64,000 nucleotides of DNA, taken from assembly GCA_000817115.1 (NCBI GenBank), contig JUEO01000001.1, positions 367,884 to 431,883 on the forward strand. Reading direction: 5' to 3'. The position numbers and the translations under genes are program-made. The stretch's first letter is position 1; each line of letters starts with the position of its first letter. This document shows, piece by piece, positions 50,297-58,699 of this stretch. The notes below the pieces were generated by a model, which saw only the letters and a program-made list of their open reading frames with translations, searched no databases and was not told the origin of the DNA. The DNA comes from a marine actinobacterium MedAcidi-G2B (GTDB lineage Bacteria > Actinomycetota > Acidimicrobiia > Acidimicrobiales > MedAcidi-G1).

Positions 50297-52777
50297 ATGA
50301 CAACAATTCAAAGTGTCTCACATACTTTCACTGGGACCGAAAAAACTATTTCATTCGAAACCGGACGATTAGCAGGACAAGCCGGAGGAGCTGTATTAGC
50401 TCGTCTAGGAGATACAACTGTTCTCGTAACCGCTACAGGAGCAAAGTCAGCTCGACCAGGAGCAGACTTCTTTCCACTTACCGTTGACATCGAAGAAAGA
50501 ATGTATGCAGCAGGAAAGATCCCTGGATCGTTCTTCCGACGAGAAGGACGAGCATCGGAAACCGCTATATTGACTTGCCGCCTCATAGATCGGCCTCTTC
50601 GCCCAATGTTCCCAGAAGGATTTCGTAATGAGGTCCATATTGTTGGAACAGTTACAGGGGCGGATATGGAGAACCCCCATGATGTCTTAGCTTTAAATGG
50701 GGCTTCGTTAGCTTTGATGCTTTCACCTATTCCATTTGACGGACCGGTTGGGGCAGTTCGAATCGCTTGGTCTTCTGCTGGAGAATGGGTAGCGCATCCT
50801 ACCTACGAAGAAGGAACAGACTCAGCTTTTGAAATGGTAGTTGCTGGTCGAGCACTAGATAATGGTGACGTTGCAGTGATGATGGTAGAAGCCGGAGGCA
50901 CTGAAGCAACCAGCGATATTTACGAAGCAGGAACCAAAAAAGTAGACGAATCTGTTCTTGCAGAAGGATTGGAATTTTCAAAGCAATACATTAAGGAAGT
51001 CATTGAACTTCAACAAGAACTAGTCAAGGCTGTGGGTGAACCAGAAACCATGGCATACGAAGTTTCTGTTGATTATTCAGATGAAATCTTTAATGCTGTT
51101 GACAAAATTGGAAGACAGCGAATCTCAGAGACACAGACAATCGCAGATAAAAGTGAAAGAGGCGCAGCAGAAGCTGAAGTAAGCGCAGCGATCCAAGAAG
51201 AACTCTCAGAACAATTTGAAGAGACCGAAAATGCAAGTAATCAAATAAGCGCAGCAATTCGCTCTATAACAAAAGACTCTGTTCGTAAACGAATAGTAGA
51301 AGAAGAAGTTCGTATTGATGGAAGAAACCCTTCAGAAATACGACCCCTTTCCTCTGATGTTGGAATCATTCCAACCGCCCATGGGTCTGGTTTATTTCAG
51401 CGCGGCGAAACACAGGTAATGAATATCACGACGCTTGGCACAGGGCGAATGGATCAAATGATAGATGGTATTGACCCAATTGATCGCAAACGTTTCATGC
51501 ATCATTATAATTTCCCACCGTTCTCAACAGGGGAAACAGGTTTCATGCGGGGACCGAAACGACGAGAGATAGGTCACGGAGCCCTTGCCGAAAGAGCTTT
51601 GTTCCCAGTTGTTCCTAGTTTCGAAGAGTTTCCTTACACTCTCCGGTTAGTCTCAGAAGTTTTGGCATCGAATGGTTCATCATCAATGGGGTCAGTTTGT
51701 TCTGGAGCCCTGTCAATGATGGATGCTGGAGTACCAATAAAGGCTCCTGTGGCAGGAATAGCCATGGGATTGGTATACCACGATGGAAAATATGTGACGC
51801 TCACTGACATTCTTGGCGCAGAGGATGCCTTTGGAGACATGGACTTTAAAGTTGCGGGAACAGAAGATTTCGTAACTGCTCTGCAATTAGATACAAAGAT
51901 CGATGGTATACCTGCTGAAGTTCTAGCATCTGCTTTGGATCAAGCCAAAGAAGCGAGGAAGCAGATCTTGTCTGTCATGACTGGAGCGATTCCTGCTCCA
52001 CGTGAAGATGTAGGCGAACACGCACCCAAGATAGAGAGTTTTGAAATTCCAGTAGAAAAAATTGGTGAGGTTATCGGACCAAAAGGAAAGATGATCAATA
52101 CTATTCAAGCTGAAACTGGTGCCGAGGTAAGCGTTGATGATGATGGAATGGTTGGAATAGTTTCTGTTGCTTCATCAGATCGGGCCAAAGTAGATGAAGC
52201 AGTACGCCAAGTCATGCTTATCGTTGACCCTCCCACAGCAGAAGTGGGCGCCACCTATCCAGGAAAAGTAGTGAATATCACTAAGTTTGGTGCTTTTGTG
52301 AATATTCTTCCTGGGCGAGATGGCCTTCTCCACATCTCAAAGATTGGAGGGTCCAAGCGGATTGACAAAGTTGAAGACGTGCTTGAATTAGGTCAAGAGA
52401 TTCAAGTTGTAGTTGAAGACGTTGATCCAAATGGAAAAATTTCTCTTACTCCTGCAGAAGGTGACTCTGAAGAAAGCACTCAGAGCAGCGTAGAAGCAGA
52501 GGCAACTCACGAAATAGAGTCCGAAGAGATCGCAGAAGTGGAATCTGGTGAAGATTTCGTAGATGCAGATGCAGATGCAGATGCAGATGTAGATGAAGAC
52601 GAGGACGAAGACGAAAATTACAATCGAAGTGACGATTACGACGACGACGACGACGATGTCCAAGAGGTAAAGGAGGCTTCTTTCGAAGAAGCTTTTGCCG
52701 CTGAACTCGAGAGCGTTCATGGAGACTTGGGGCCGGAATCAAATCGTAATCGAGGACGTAAACGTAAAGGGCGTTAA
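50297..52777 (+). CDS. pnp: Polyribonucleotide nucleotidyltransferase (PNPase) with repetitive acidic tail
   Basis: PNPase degrades RNA 3'-5' phosphorolytically and can add tails. The 826-residue protein has two RNase PH domains, the second with IDGRNPSEIRPL near residue 338 and QRGETQVMNITTLG near 371, and a central helical domain. A KH domain with IGEVIGPKGKMINTIQ near 592 and an S1 domain with GRDGLLHISKIG near 673 follow. A tail from about 720 is Glu/Asp-rich, with a D-A repeat and D-E run, then a basic RGRKRKGR end. The tail is about 100 residues longer than in most bacteria. Confidence 0.95.
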   Translation: MTTIQSVSHTFTGTEKTISFETGRLAGQAGGAVLARLGDTTVLVTATGAKSARPGADFFPLTVDIEERMYAAGKIPGSFFRREGRASETAILTCRLIDRPLRPMFPEGFRNEVHIVGTVTGADMENPHDVLALNGASLALMLSPIPFDGPVGAVRIAWSSAGEWVAHPTYEEGTDSAFEMVVAGRALDNGDVAVMMVEAGGTEATSDIYEAGTKKVDESVLAEGLEFSKQYIKEVIELQQELVKAVGEPETMAYEVSVDYSDEIFNAVDKIGRQRISETQTIADKSERGAAEAEVSAAIQEELSEQFEETENASNQISAAIRSITKDSVRKRIVEEEVRIDGRNPSEIRPLSSDVGIIPTAHGSGLFQRGETQVMNITTLGTGRMDQMIDGIDPIDRKRFMHHYNFPPFSTGETGFMRGPKRREIGHGALAERALFPVVPSFEEFPYTLRLVSEVLASNGSSSMGSVCSGALSMMDAGVPIKAPVAGIAMGLVYHDGKYVTLTDILGAEDAFGDMDFKVAGTEDFVTALQLDTKIDGIPAEVLASALDQAKEARKQILSVMTGAIPAPREDVGEHAPKIESFEIPVEKIGEVIGPKGKMINTIQAETGAEVSVDDDGMVGIVSVASSDRAKVDEAVRQVMLIVDPPTAEVGATYPGKVVNITKFGAFVNILPGRDGLLHISKIGGSKRIDKVEDVLELGQEIQVVVEDVDPNGKISLTPAEGDSEESTQSSVEAEATHEIESEEIAEVESGEDFVDADADADADVDEDEDEDENYNRSDDYDDDDDDVQEVKEASFEEAFAAELESVHGDLGPESNRNRGRKRKGR
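52562..52660 (+). repeat. Low-complexity GAT/GAC-rich repeat in the PNPase tail
   Basis: Starting near 52562, GATGCA is repeated four times, then GATGTAGATGAAGACGAGGA and a run of GACGAC triplets to about 52657. They encode D-A pairs and then D/E runs. The repeats are in frame and likely to vary in length. Confidence 0.8.
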
Positions 52778-52790
52778 ACAGCACGCTTCA

Positions 52791-53810
52791 CTAATTGAAA
52801 ATTTCGTTTAAAAGAGCAGTTTGAGAGTCAGAAATCCCAGTGCCTGATCCTCGATAATGTTGCCAGTTTCCACCAAAGTAGGCAACAGCTCCATCAGCGG
52901 CTCTCTCGCTATCACCGAATTCGTTTCTTATACGGTCACGCATATCGGAACTCAGCGTTGTGTATTCAACGGCATGGAATGCTTCATGGATCATTATGTC
53001 ATTTAGATGGCCAGAATTAATTCCGCGATTTGAAATCCAAATTGATCGACCCCATGGCATGTCGCAACAGCGACCATCAGATCCCCAGCCACGACTATCC
53101 ATAACTCCGTAAGCGCATCGATCCGAAAAAGGGTGACAACCATTAACTAAAATAAAATCTGATGGAATTCTGTTTCGTAAAACTTCAGGTAGGGCATCAA
53201 AAGCGTTTTGAATGATTTTCTCGTTCCCTCCTTCGTGCCCAGGCCAACATGAGCGAAGTTCAGGCGTCTCTTCAAAGCAGTCTCCACTTTTTGAAGGGTT
53301 ATTAGTAGACGAAGACACATTTATCAACTGAGCTCCATTTGGAACGTTATCTACTGCCAATTTTCTAATTTCAAGTTCGGATAAATGAGCAGAGCGAGTC
53401 TCTTCTCCGTACATGCCGTCAACAACTAAACCTAAAAGAGATTGAAGTTCTTCAACTTCTATCGAAGGGCCCCACGGGTAATTCCCTAAGAGAATATTTA
53501 CTTCTTGCGCTAATACAACTCTCTCCGTGAAAGCCTCGACACGCTTAAGATGTTTTGCTCTAACTTCTTCGATGTTTAAAGTGAAGGTTTCTCTTACAAG
53601 TTCTGTTAAATCAAGTTGCTCAACCCGGATTAATTCAATATTTAGTATCGCTCCACTAAGAGAAGTTTTTTCTTCAGACTCTCCATCATCAGACGCTTCA
53701 TCATTGGTAAGTGAAAAAATAGCTGTATCCGAATCATGATTGGTAAGTGAAAAAATAGCTATGCCCAAAATAAAAGCAAAGAATAGAGCAGCAAAAACTA
53801 ATCTCTTCAC
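52791..53810 (-). CDS. Exported putative zinc metallopeptidase with peptidoglycan-binding-like segment
   Basis: This 339-residue protein has an N-terminal hydrophobic signal or anchor (residues 4-22). A duplicated A-I-F-S-L-T-N segment and a Ser/Glu linker follow. A coiled region (60-105) comes next. A stretch near 117-145 (EELQSLLGLVVDGMYGEETR) resembles peptidoglycan_binding_1. A Cys-rich middle has C178, C188, C225, C232, C248 and C249. A C-terminal HEAFH motif (H275, E276, H279) precedes SERAAD (E302, D306), a plausible third ligand. I do not recognise the family; cell-wall-associated proteolysis is an inference. It is the only minus-strand gene between 31.2 and 64 kb. Confidence 0.68.
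   Translation of the reverse strand: MKRLVFAALFFAFILGIAIFSLTNHDSDTAIFSLTNDEASDDGESEEKTSLSGAILNIELIRVEQLDLTELVRETFTLNIEEVRAKHLKRVEAFTERVVLAQEVNILLGNYPWGPSIEVEELQSLLGLVVDGMYGEETRSAHLSELEIRKLAVDNVPNGAQLINVSSSTNNPSKSGDCFEETPELRSCWPGHEGGNEKIIQNAFDALPEVLRNRIPSDFILVNGCHPFSDRCAYGVMDSRGWGSDGRCCDMPWGRSIWISNRGINSGHLNDIMIHEAFHAVEYTTLSSDMRDRIRNEFGDSERAADGAVAYFGGNWQHYRGSGTGISDSQTALLNEIFN
53703..53760 (-). repeat. 36-bp period direct repeat in the metallopeptidase N-terminus
   Basis: A 22-bp sequence (plus-strand ATTGGTAAGTGAAAAAATAG followed by CT) occurs at 53703-53724 and again at 53739-53760, 36 bases apart. On the minus strand each copy encodes A-I-F-S-L-T-N, so the duplication inserted twelve residues at the end of the signal/anchor segment without breaking the frame. 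Confidence 0.85.
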
Positions 53811-53917
53811 TTCGCCAGAGTAACGCGCAAGAGAATTTTTCTAGCGCCTGGAGATGAGAATTGTCAGAAAGCAATAAACAACTCTCCAGAAGGCTCTTTG
53901 GGCGCTAATCTCCTCAT

Positions 53918-54697
53918 ATGGGTATAGAACCAAAAAATCGTAAAATTGGAATACTAGGAGCAACTGGAAGGATGGGGCGTGCTGCCCACCAGGCTTTAAC
54001 GGAAACAGAAGGACTAGAAGTAGTAGCTCTTTTTGACGTCAAAGAAGAAGAAAATCTCATAGATAATCTTCCAGTATTAACCTCACTTGAAGAGTTCATA
54101 TCTACAGGGCCCGAAGTAGTGATTGATTTCACTGTTGCTGAAGCATCTATCATTAATTTGCCAGAAATAGCAGCAGCAGAAATTCATGCAGTTGTCGGCA
54201 CTAGTGGACTAACTGAAGAAGACTGCAAATTTTTAGGTGGAGTTTTTAATCAAAGTGCTTGTCTCATCGTGCCAAACTTTGCGATTGGAGCTGTTTTAAT
54301 GATGAAATTTGCAGAAATGGCTTCCCCATGGTTTCAGACAGCAGAGATTATTGAATTTCATCATAATAGTAAGGTTGACGCACCTTCTGGAACCGCAATT
54401 GCTACTGCTGAAATGATGGCTTCTGCTTCTCAAGAATGGGCAGAAGATCCGACCAGCAAAGAGACTCTCGCTGGAACAAGGGGTGGGGCTGCTGAAGCAA
54501 ACATAAAAATTCATTCGGTCCGCATGGAAGGAATGGTGGCACATCAAGAAGTACTGCTAGGGACTACAGGCCAGTCTCTACTTATTCGTCATGACACCAC
54601 GGATCGCGGTGCATTTATGCCAGGGGTGGTACTGGCGGCACAAAATGTTCAAGGGGCTGGGCTTACAGTGGGTCTTGAATCTCTACTAGGAATTTAA
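53918..54697 (+). CDS. dapB: 4-hydroxy-tetrahydrodipicolinate reductase
   Basis: DapB reduces HTPA for lysine and diaminopimelate synthesis. The 259-residue protein has the dinucleotide motif KIGILGATGRMGRAAHQAL near residue 10, VIDFTVAEA near 69, and the substrate-binding EFHHNSKVDAPSGTA near 145. C-terminal FMPGVVLAAQ is also typical. dapA lies two genes downstream, so the two pathway steps flank SURF1 and a helix-turn-helix gene. Confidence 0.96.
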   Translation: MGIEPKNRKIGILGATGRMGRAAHQALTETEGLEVVALFDVKEEENLIDNLPVLTSLEEFISTGPEVVIDFTVAEASIINLPEIAAAEIHAVVGTSGLTEEDCKFLGGVFNQSACLIVPNFAIGAVLMMKFAEMASPWFQTAEIIEFHHNSKVDAPSGTAIATAEMMASASQEWAEDPTSKETLAGTRGGAAEANIKIHSVRMEGMVAHQEVLLGTTGQSLLIRHDTTDRGAFMPGVVLAAQNVQGAGLTVGLESLLGI

Positions 54698-54705
54698 AGA
54701 TAATC

Positions 54706-55437
54706 ATGCGTTCAGGTAGGCATCGCCTATTGAGGCCTAGTTGGGTTATCTCCCATGTACTGGTTTTTGCCCTAGTTGTTTCCACTTTTGCACTCGGGAT
54801 GTGGCAGCTAAGCCGTCTAGATGAAAGACGTTCTTATAATTCCATAGTCACATCACAATTTGGACAACCAACAGAACAACTTTCTAGCCTTCTCCAGAGT
54901 TTTGAAGAGGGGTCAGACATCCTTTATCGCGTCGCTGAAGTTTCTGGGGAATTTGACCCATCCAAACAAATTTATGTTGTAAATAGATCACAAAACGGAA
55001 TTGCTGGAGTGCATGTGGTTACTGCCCTTAAAACTCTTGAGAACTCATTGTTCATTGCTGTAAATCGCGGGTTCATACCAAGGTCAGTTTATTTAGAAGC
55101 AAACCCTGGGGATTTATCTCCACCAATAGGAGAAGTCGACGTTAGAGGTCTAGTGATAGCGGGGAAAAAAGACGACAGAGGGTACGGAGATGAAATGGCA
55201 GAAATAGATCTAGAGGTTCTAAGCGATTACTGGGAAATAGAACTAGCTTCAGTGTTTCTTCAGAGAGAAGAACTCAATGCTGTTGCTGAGATTCCAATTC
55301 CGCTTCCACTTCCTGATCTAACAGAAGGACCTCACCTTTCCTATGCTGTTCAATGGTTTATATTCATGACAATTGCTCTTATTGGGTACCCTTTAGTGCT
55401 CAGAAAAGTATCTAAAGAAACTGTTCAGGTAACGTGA
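54706..55437 (+). CDS. SURF1 family protein (cytochrome oxidase assembly)
   Basis: This 243-residue SURF1-like membrane protein is a factor for haem insertion into cytochrome c oxidase. One helix lies near 12-32 (LVFALVVSTFALGMWQLSRL, the W-Q-x-x-R-x signature) and one near 210-230 (YAVQWFIFMTIALIGYPL, also a family signature). A soluble loop lies between them, with VNRGFIPRS near 122. It starts 8 bases after dapB. No oxidase genes are nearby. The organism is presumably aerobic. Confidence 0.92.
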   Translation: MRSGRHRLLRPSWVISHVLVFALVVSTFALGMWQLSRLDERRSYNSIVTSQFGQPTEQLSSLLQSFEEGSDILYRVAEVSGEFDPSKQIYVVNRSQNGIAGVHVVTALKTLENSLFIAVNRGFIPRSVYLEANPGDLSPPIGEVDVRGLVIAGKKDDRGYGDEMAEIDLEVLSDYWEIELASVFLQREELNAVAEIPIPLPLPDLTEGPHLSYAVQWFIFMTIALIGYPLVLRKVSKETVQVT

Positions 55438-55441
55438 ACCT

Positions 55442-56089
55442 ATGAGCTATCAAAGCGAATCAAACCTACTTATTTTGCATGCCTTGCGTATCAGAGGATT
55501 TGTACAGTTATCTGAGATAGTTATTTCGACTCGACTTAAAGTAGAAGAAGTAGAAAGTCACCTCGATTCATTCAAAGAAAACAATCTTGTAAATTACCGT
55601 GAAGGAAGGATAGAAGGTTGGATGCTGACACAAGAAGGGAGAGGAAGAAGCCAGCAATTAGTAACTTCCGAATTAGAGTCTTCTGGATTTAGAGAAGAGA
55701 TAAATTCCAACTATCAAGGTTTTCTCTCAAGTAACCAAAGATTTCTATCGTTATGTACTGATTGGCAACTACGAACAGTTAACGGTGAACAAGAAATAAA
55801 CGACCATTCTGATACAGATTATGATGAAGAAGTAATCGCACGACTTGTAGATATAAACGGTGAGATCCAGCCAGTTTGCGAGTCATTAGCAGATTCTTTA
55901 AATCGATTTGAGGGATACAGCCGTCGATTCTCAGAAGCGTTACATAAAGTTCAAAACAATGAACCTGAATGGTTCACAAAACCGATGATTGATTCCTACC
56001 ACACCATATGGTTTGAGTTACATGAGAATTTATTGGTTACTCTCGGCATAGAACGAACCAAAGAAACCGATGGAAATAATGATGAATGA
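55442..56089 (+). CDS. Winged-helix-type putative regulator
   Basis: This 215-residue protein has an N-terminal helix-turn-helix-like segment (about 8-60, with LSEIVISTRLKVEEVESHLD and the wing-like RIEGWMLTQEGR) and a helical C-terminal part with WFELHENLLVTLG. It resembles actinobacterial MarR-like proteins that lack a named function. It starts 4 bases after SURF1 and lies 9 bases before dapA, so it is probably in the same transcript. The target is unknown, and its autoregulation is speculative. Confidence 0.65.
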   Translation: MSYQSESNLLILHALRIRGFVQLSEIVISTRLKVEEVESHLDSFKENNLVNYREGRIEGWMLTQEGRGRSQQLVTSELESSGFREEINSNYQGFLSSNQRFLSLCTDWQLRTVNGEQEINDHSDTDYDEEVIARLVDINGEIQPVCESLADSLNRFEGYSRRFSEALHKVQNNEPEWFTKPMIDSYHTIWFELHENLLVTLGIERTKETDGNNDE

Positions 56090-56098
56090 GAGGCCAGT

Positions 56099-56986
56099 AT
56101 GACGCCAAGATTTGGTCGAGTGGTTACGGCAATGATTACACCGTTCAATGAAGATGGGTCTCTAGACACAAAAGGAGCAAGTGATCTTGCCCAGTGGCTG
56201 GTGCATCAAGGAAATGATGCGTTAGTACTTGCGGGAACAACGGGAGAGTCTCCAACCATCACTCAAGATGAGCAAATTAGATTGGTAGAAGCTGTTGTAG
56301 AAGCGGTTGAAATTCCAATAATCGCAGGAGCAGGAAGTAATGACACAAAATCTGCGGTTACGAACACTCAAAGATGCGAGCAAGCTGGTGCTAAAGCAAT
56401 CCTGAGTGTTACGCCCTATTACAATCGCCCTTCTCAAGCTGGGATGTATCAACATTACCTTCAGATCTCAGAAAGCACTGAACTGCCAATCATGCTTTAC
56501 GACATTCCGATCCGAACAGGAAGAAAGCTTGAGTCAGAAACAATTCTTCAATTAGCACAACAAACAGAAAATATTGTGGCAGTAAAGGATGCTGCTGGAG
56601 ATGTAGAAGCTACTGCACAGTTGATAAAAGAGGCTCCAGAAGGTTTTGAAGTTTACAGCGGTGAGGATGCTTTGACCTTAGAACTTCTGACCGTTGGAGC
56701 TGTAGGAACGGTCAGTGTCGCTAGTCATTGGACCACACCTGAAACTGTTTCCTTAATGGAGAGTTTCTTCTCTGGGAAGACAGAAGAGGCTGAAGCAATA
56801 AATAGAAAACTCATTCCTTCTTATGAATTTGAATCTGGAGATCTGAACCCAAATCCAATTCCTACAAAAGCAATGATGAAAGTTCTGGGACTACCAGGTG
56901 GAGACTGCCGCTTGCCAATGGGGCCAGAGCCAGATGGTTTGCAAGATAAAGCGCGATCGATCCTTGCGGGCTTAGGCCGACATTAA
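56099..56986 (+). CDS. dapA: 4-hydroxy-tetrahydrodipicolinate synthase
   Basis: DapA condenses pyruvate and aspartate semialdehyde, the first step of the lysine/DAP branch. The 295-residue TIM-barrel protein has VTAMITPFNEDGSLD near residue 9, the pyruvate-binding GTTGESPT near 44, the Tyr of TPYYNRPSQAGMYQHY near 106-121, and the Schiff-base Lys in IVAVKDAAGD near 158-167. All catalytic residues are present. rnj follows after 7 bases, as in many actinobacteria. Confidence 0.96.
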   Translation: MTPRFGRVVTAMITPFNEDGSLDTKGASDLAQWLVHQGNDALVLAGTTGESPTITQDEQIRLVEAVVEAVEIPIIAGAGSNDTKSAVTNTQRCEQAGAKAILSVTPYYNRPSQAGMYQHYLQISESTELPIMLYDIPIRTGRKLESETILQLAQQTENIVAVKDAAGDVEATAQLIKEAPEGFEVYSGEDALTLELLTVGAVGTVSVASHWTTPETVSLMESFFSGKTEEAEAINRKLIPSYEFESGDLNPNPIPTKAMMKVLGLPGGDCRLPMGPEPDGLQDKARSILAGLGRH

Positions 56987-56993
56987 ATAACAA

Positions 56994-58649
56994 ATGACAG
57001 AGCCAGTAACACTCACTTTTCTTGGTGGTTTAGGACGCATAGGTCGGAACTGTGCAGCATTGGAAACTCACGGCCGAGTAGTTCTTCTTGACTGCGGCCA
57101 AATGTTTCCAGAAGAACTACCAGGAGTAGATGCCATACTTCCAGACTTTTCTTGGATTTTTGAAAGGTCAGACAAGATTGAAGGATGTATCATCACGCAT
57201 GCGCATGAAGATCACATTGGTGGTTTGCCACACCTTCTTAAAGAAATAAATATTCCAATTTATGGTTCCAAATTTACTTTAGGAATGCTCCAAGCAAAGT
57301 TGGAATATGTTGGCATACGAGGAATAGAAACAATTGAGTTGAAAGACTATGACCGTCGTCAGATCGGTCCATTTGAATGTGAATTTCTTCCAGTTACCCA
57401 TTCAACTCCCAGTGGGTTGATGACAGTATTTGATACCCCACAAGGGAAGATCGTTCACTCAAGTGACTTCAAACTTGATCCAACTCCTGTCGATGGACGA
57501 GTAACTGACTTAATTCGATTAAGAGAAATATCAGAAAATCAAGGAATCCGTCTCCTCCTCGCGGATTCAACGAATGCTGGCTCCTCTGGAAAAACAGCTA
57601 GTGAAAGTGAAATAGGACCAGTCTTAGAAGAAATTTTCACCAACCATCAAAATCGACGAATTACTGTTGCAGCATTCTCGAGTCATATACATCGGATTCA
57701 GCAAATCGCTGACATTGCAAAAAAAACAAACCGGAACTTAGTGATACTAGGACCGTCAATGCAAAGAAATGTCACACTTGCTCGAGAACTAGGACTATTG
57801 AAAATTTCTGATCACATGATCGCCTCCCCTGAAGACATCAAGTCTTTAGAGCCTGAAGAGACCTGCATAGTTTGCACCGGGTCTCAAGGGGAGCCTCGAG
57901 CAGCATTAGCATTACTGGCTCGAAATGAGCATAGGCATTTTGACATCGGAGAAGATGACACCGTTATTTTCTCCTCCCACCCAATTCCAGGTAATGAAGC
58001 TGCGGTTTCGAAGTTGCAGAACAATCTGGCTTTACTAGGAGCTCGCCTAGTGCATAGTGGCCAAGTTCAGGTTCATACAAGCGGCCATGGAAAAAAAGTA
58101 GAGCTGATGGAACTACATGAAACTGTTGACCCAGAATTATTCATACCTGTTCATGGTGAGTACACCCATCTAGTTGATCACTATGAACTTGCAGTCAATA
58201 GAGGCATGGATGAAGACAAGATAGTTCTTTGTACAGATGGGGATCAAATACTCCTTACAGACTATGGGCTGGAAAAAGTTGAGCGTGTTTCAGGTAGAGA
58301 GATAATGATAGATGAGCAGGGGTCTCCTGTTAGCGAAGAACTCCTCCAAGAACGGCAAAATCTTTCAGGAGAAGGATTCGTCTTAATAAGGGTAGTTATT
58401 GATAAAGAAACTGGAGTTTTGCTTGAAGAGCCTCTGGTTGAATCTCGTGGATGGGTTGATCTTTCGCAGAGGGAAGAATGGGCCAATGAAATTTCTCAAA
58501 CAGTCGCTAATGCTGTTGAAGTCTTGTTAGCAGAGGGGGAACGAGATCCTCATCAAATAAGTCGGCGAACACGGAGGGCAACTGGTCAACTTGTATCAGA
58601 AAGAACTGGGCGACGACCCACGTTGATCCCTATCGTTGAAATGCGTTAA
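56994..58649 (+). CDS. rnj: Ribonuclease J
   Basis: RNase J is a metallo-beta-lactamase-fold 5'-3' exo- and endoribonuclease that matures mRNA and rRNA. The 551-residue protein has the zinc motif THAHEDHIGGLPHLL near residue 67-81, the VTHSTPSG histidine near 138, HSSDFKLDPTP near 157, and the beta-CASP HTSGHGKK near 362. A C-terminal domain completes it. The dapA-rnj-ftsK neighbourhood is conserved in actinobacteria. Confidence 0.95.
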   Translation: MTEPVTLTFLGGLGRIGRNCAALETHGRVVLLDCGQMFPEELPGVDAILPDFSWIFERSDKIEGCIITHAHEDHIGGLPHLLKEINIPIYGSKFTLGMLQAKLEYVGIRGIETIELKDYDRRQIGPFECEFLPVTHSTPSGLMTVFDTPQGKIVHSSDFKLDPTPVDGRVTDLIRLREISENQGIRLLLADSTNAGSSGKTASESEIGPVLEEIFTNHQNRRITVAAFSSHIHRIQQIADIAKKTNRNLVILGPSMQRNVTLARELGLLKISDHMIASPEDIKSLEPEETCIVCTGSQGEPRAALALLARNEHRHFDIGEDDTVIFSSHPIPGNEAAVSKLQNNLALLGARLVHSGQVQVHTSGHGKKVELMELHETVDPELFIPVHGEYTHLVDHYELAVNRGMDEDKIVLCTDGDQILLTDYGLEKVERVSGREIMIDEQGSPVSEELLQERQNLSGEGFVLIRVVIDKETGVLLEEPLVESRGWVDLSQREEWANEISQTVANAVEVLLAEGERDPHQISRRTRRATGQLVSERTGRRPTLIPIVEMR

Positions 58650-58699
58650 TTGCTGATAGGCCTGATTTCACCTCCGTCTAGTGGTAATTTTAATCTGTT

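Noticed and set aside
52388..52784. Two overlapping minus-strand ORFs in the end of pnp
   Set aside because: They mirror the GAT/GAC-rich acidic tail of PNPase (long open frames opposite low-complexity DNA) and have repetitive, non-protein-like composition.
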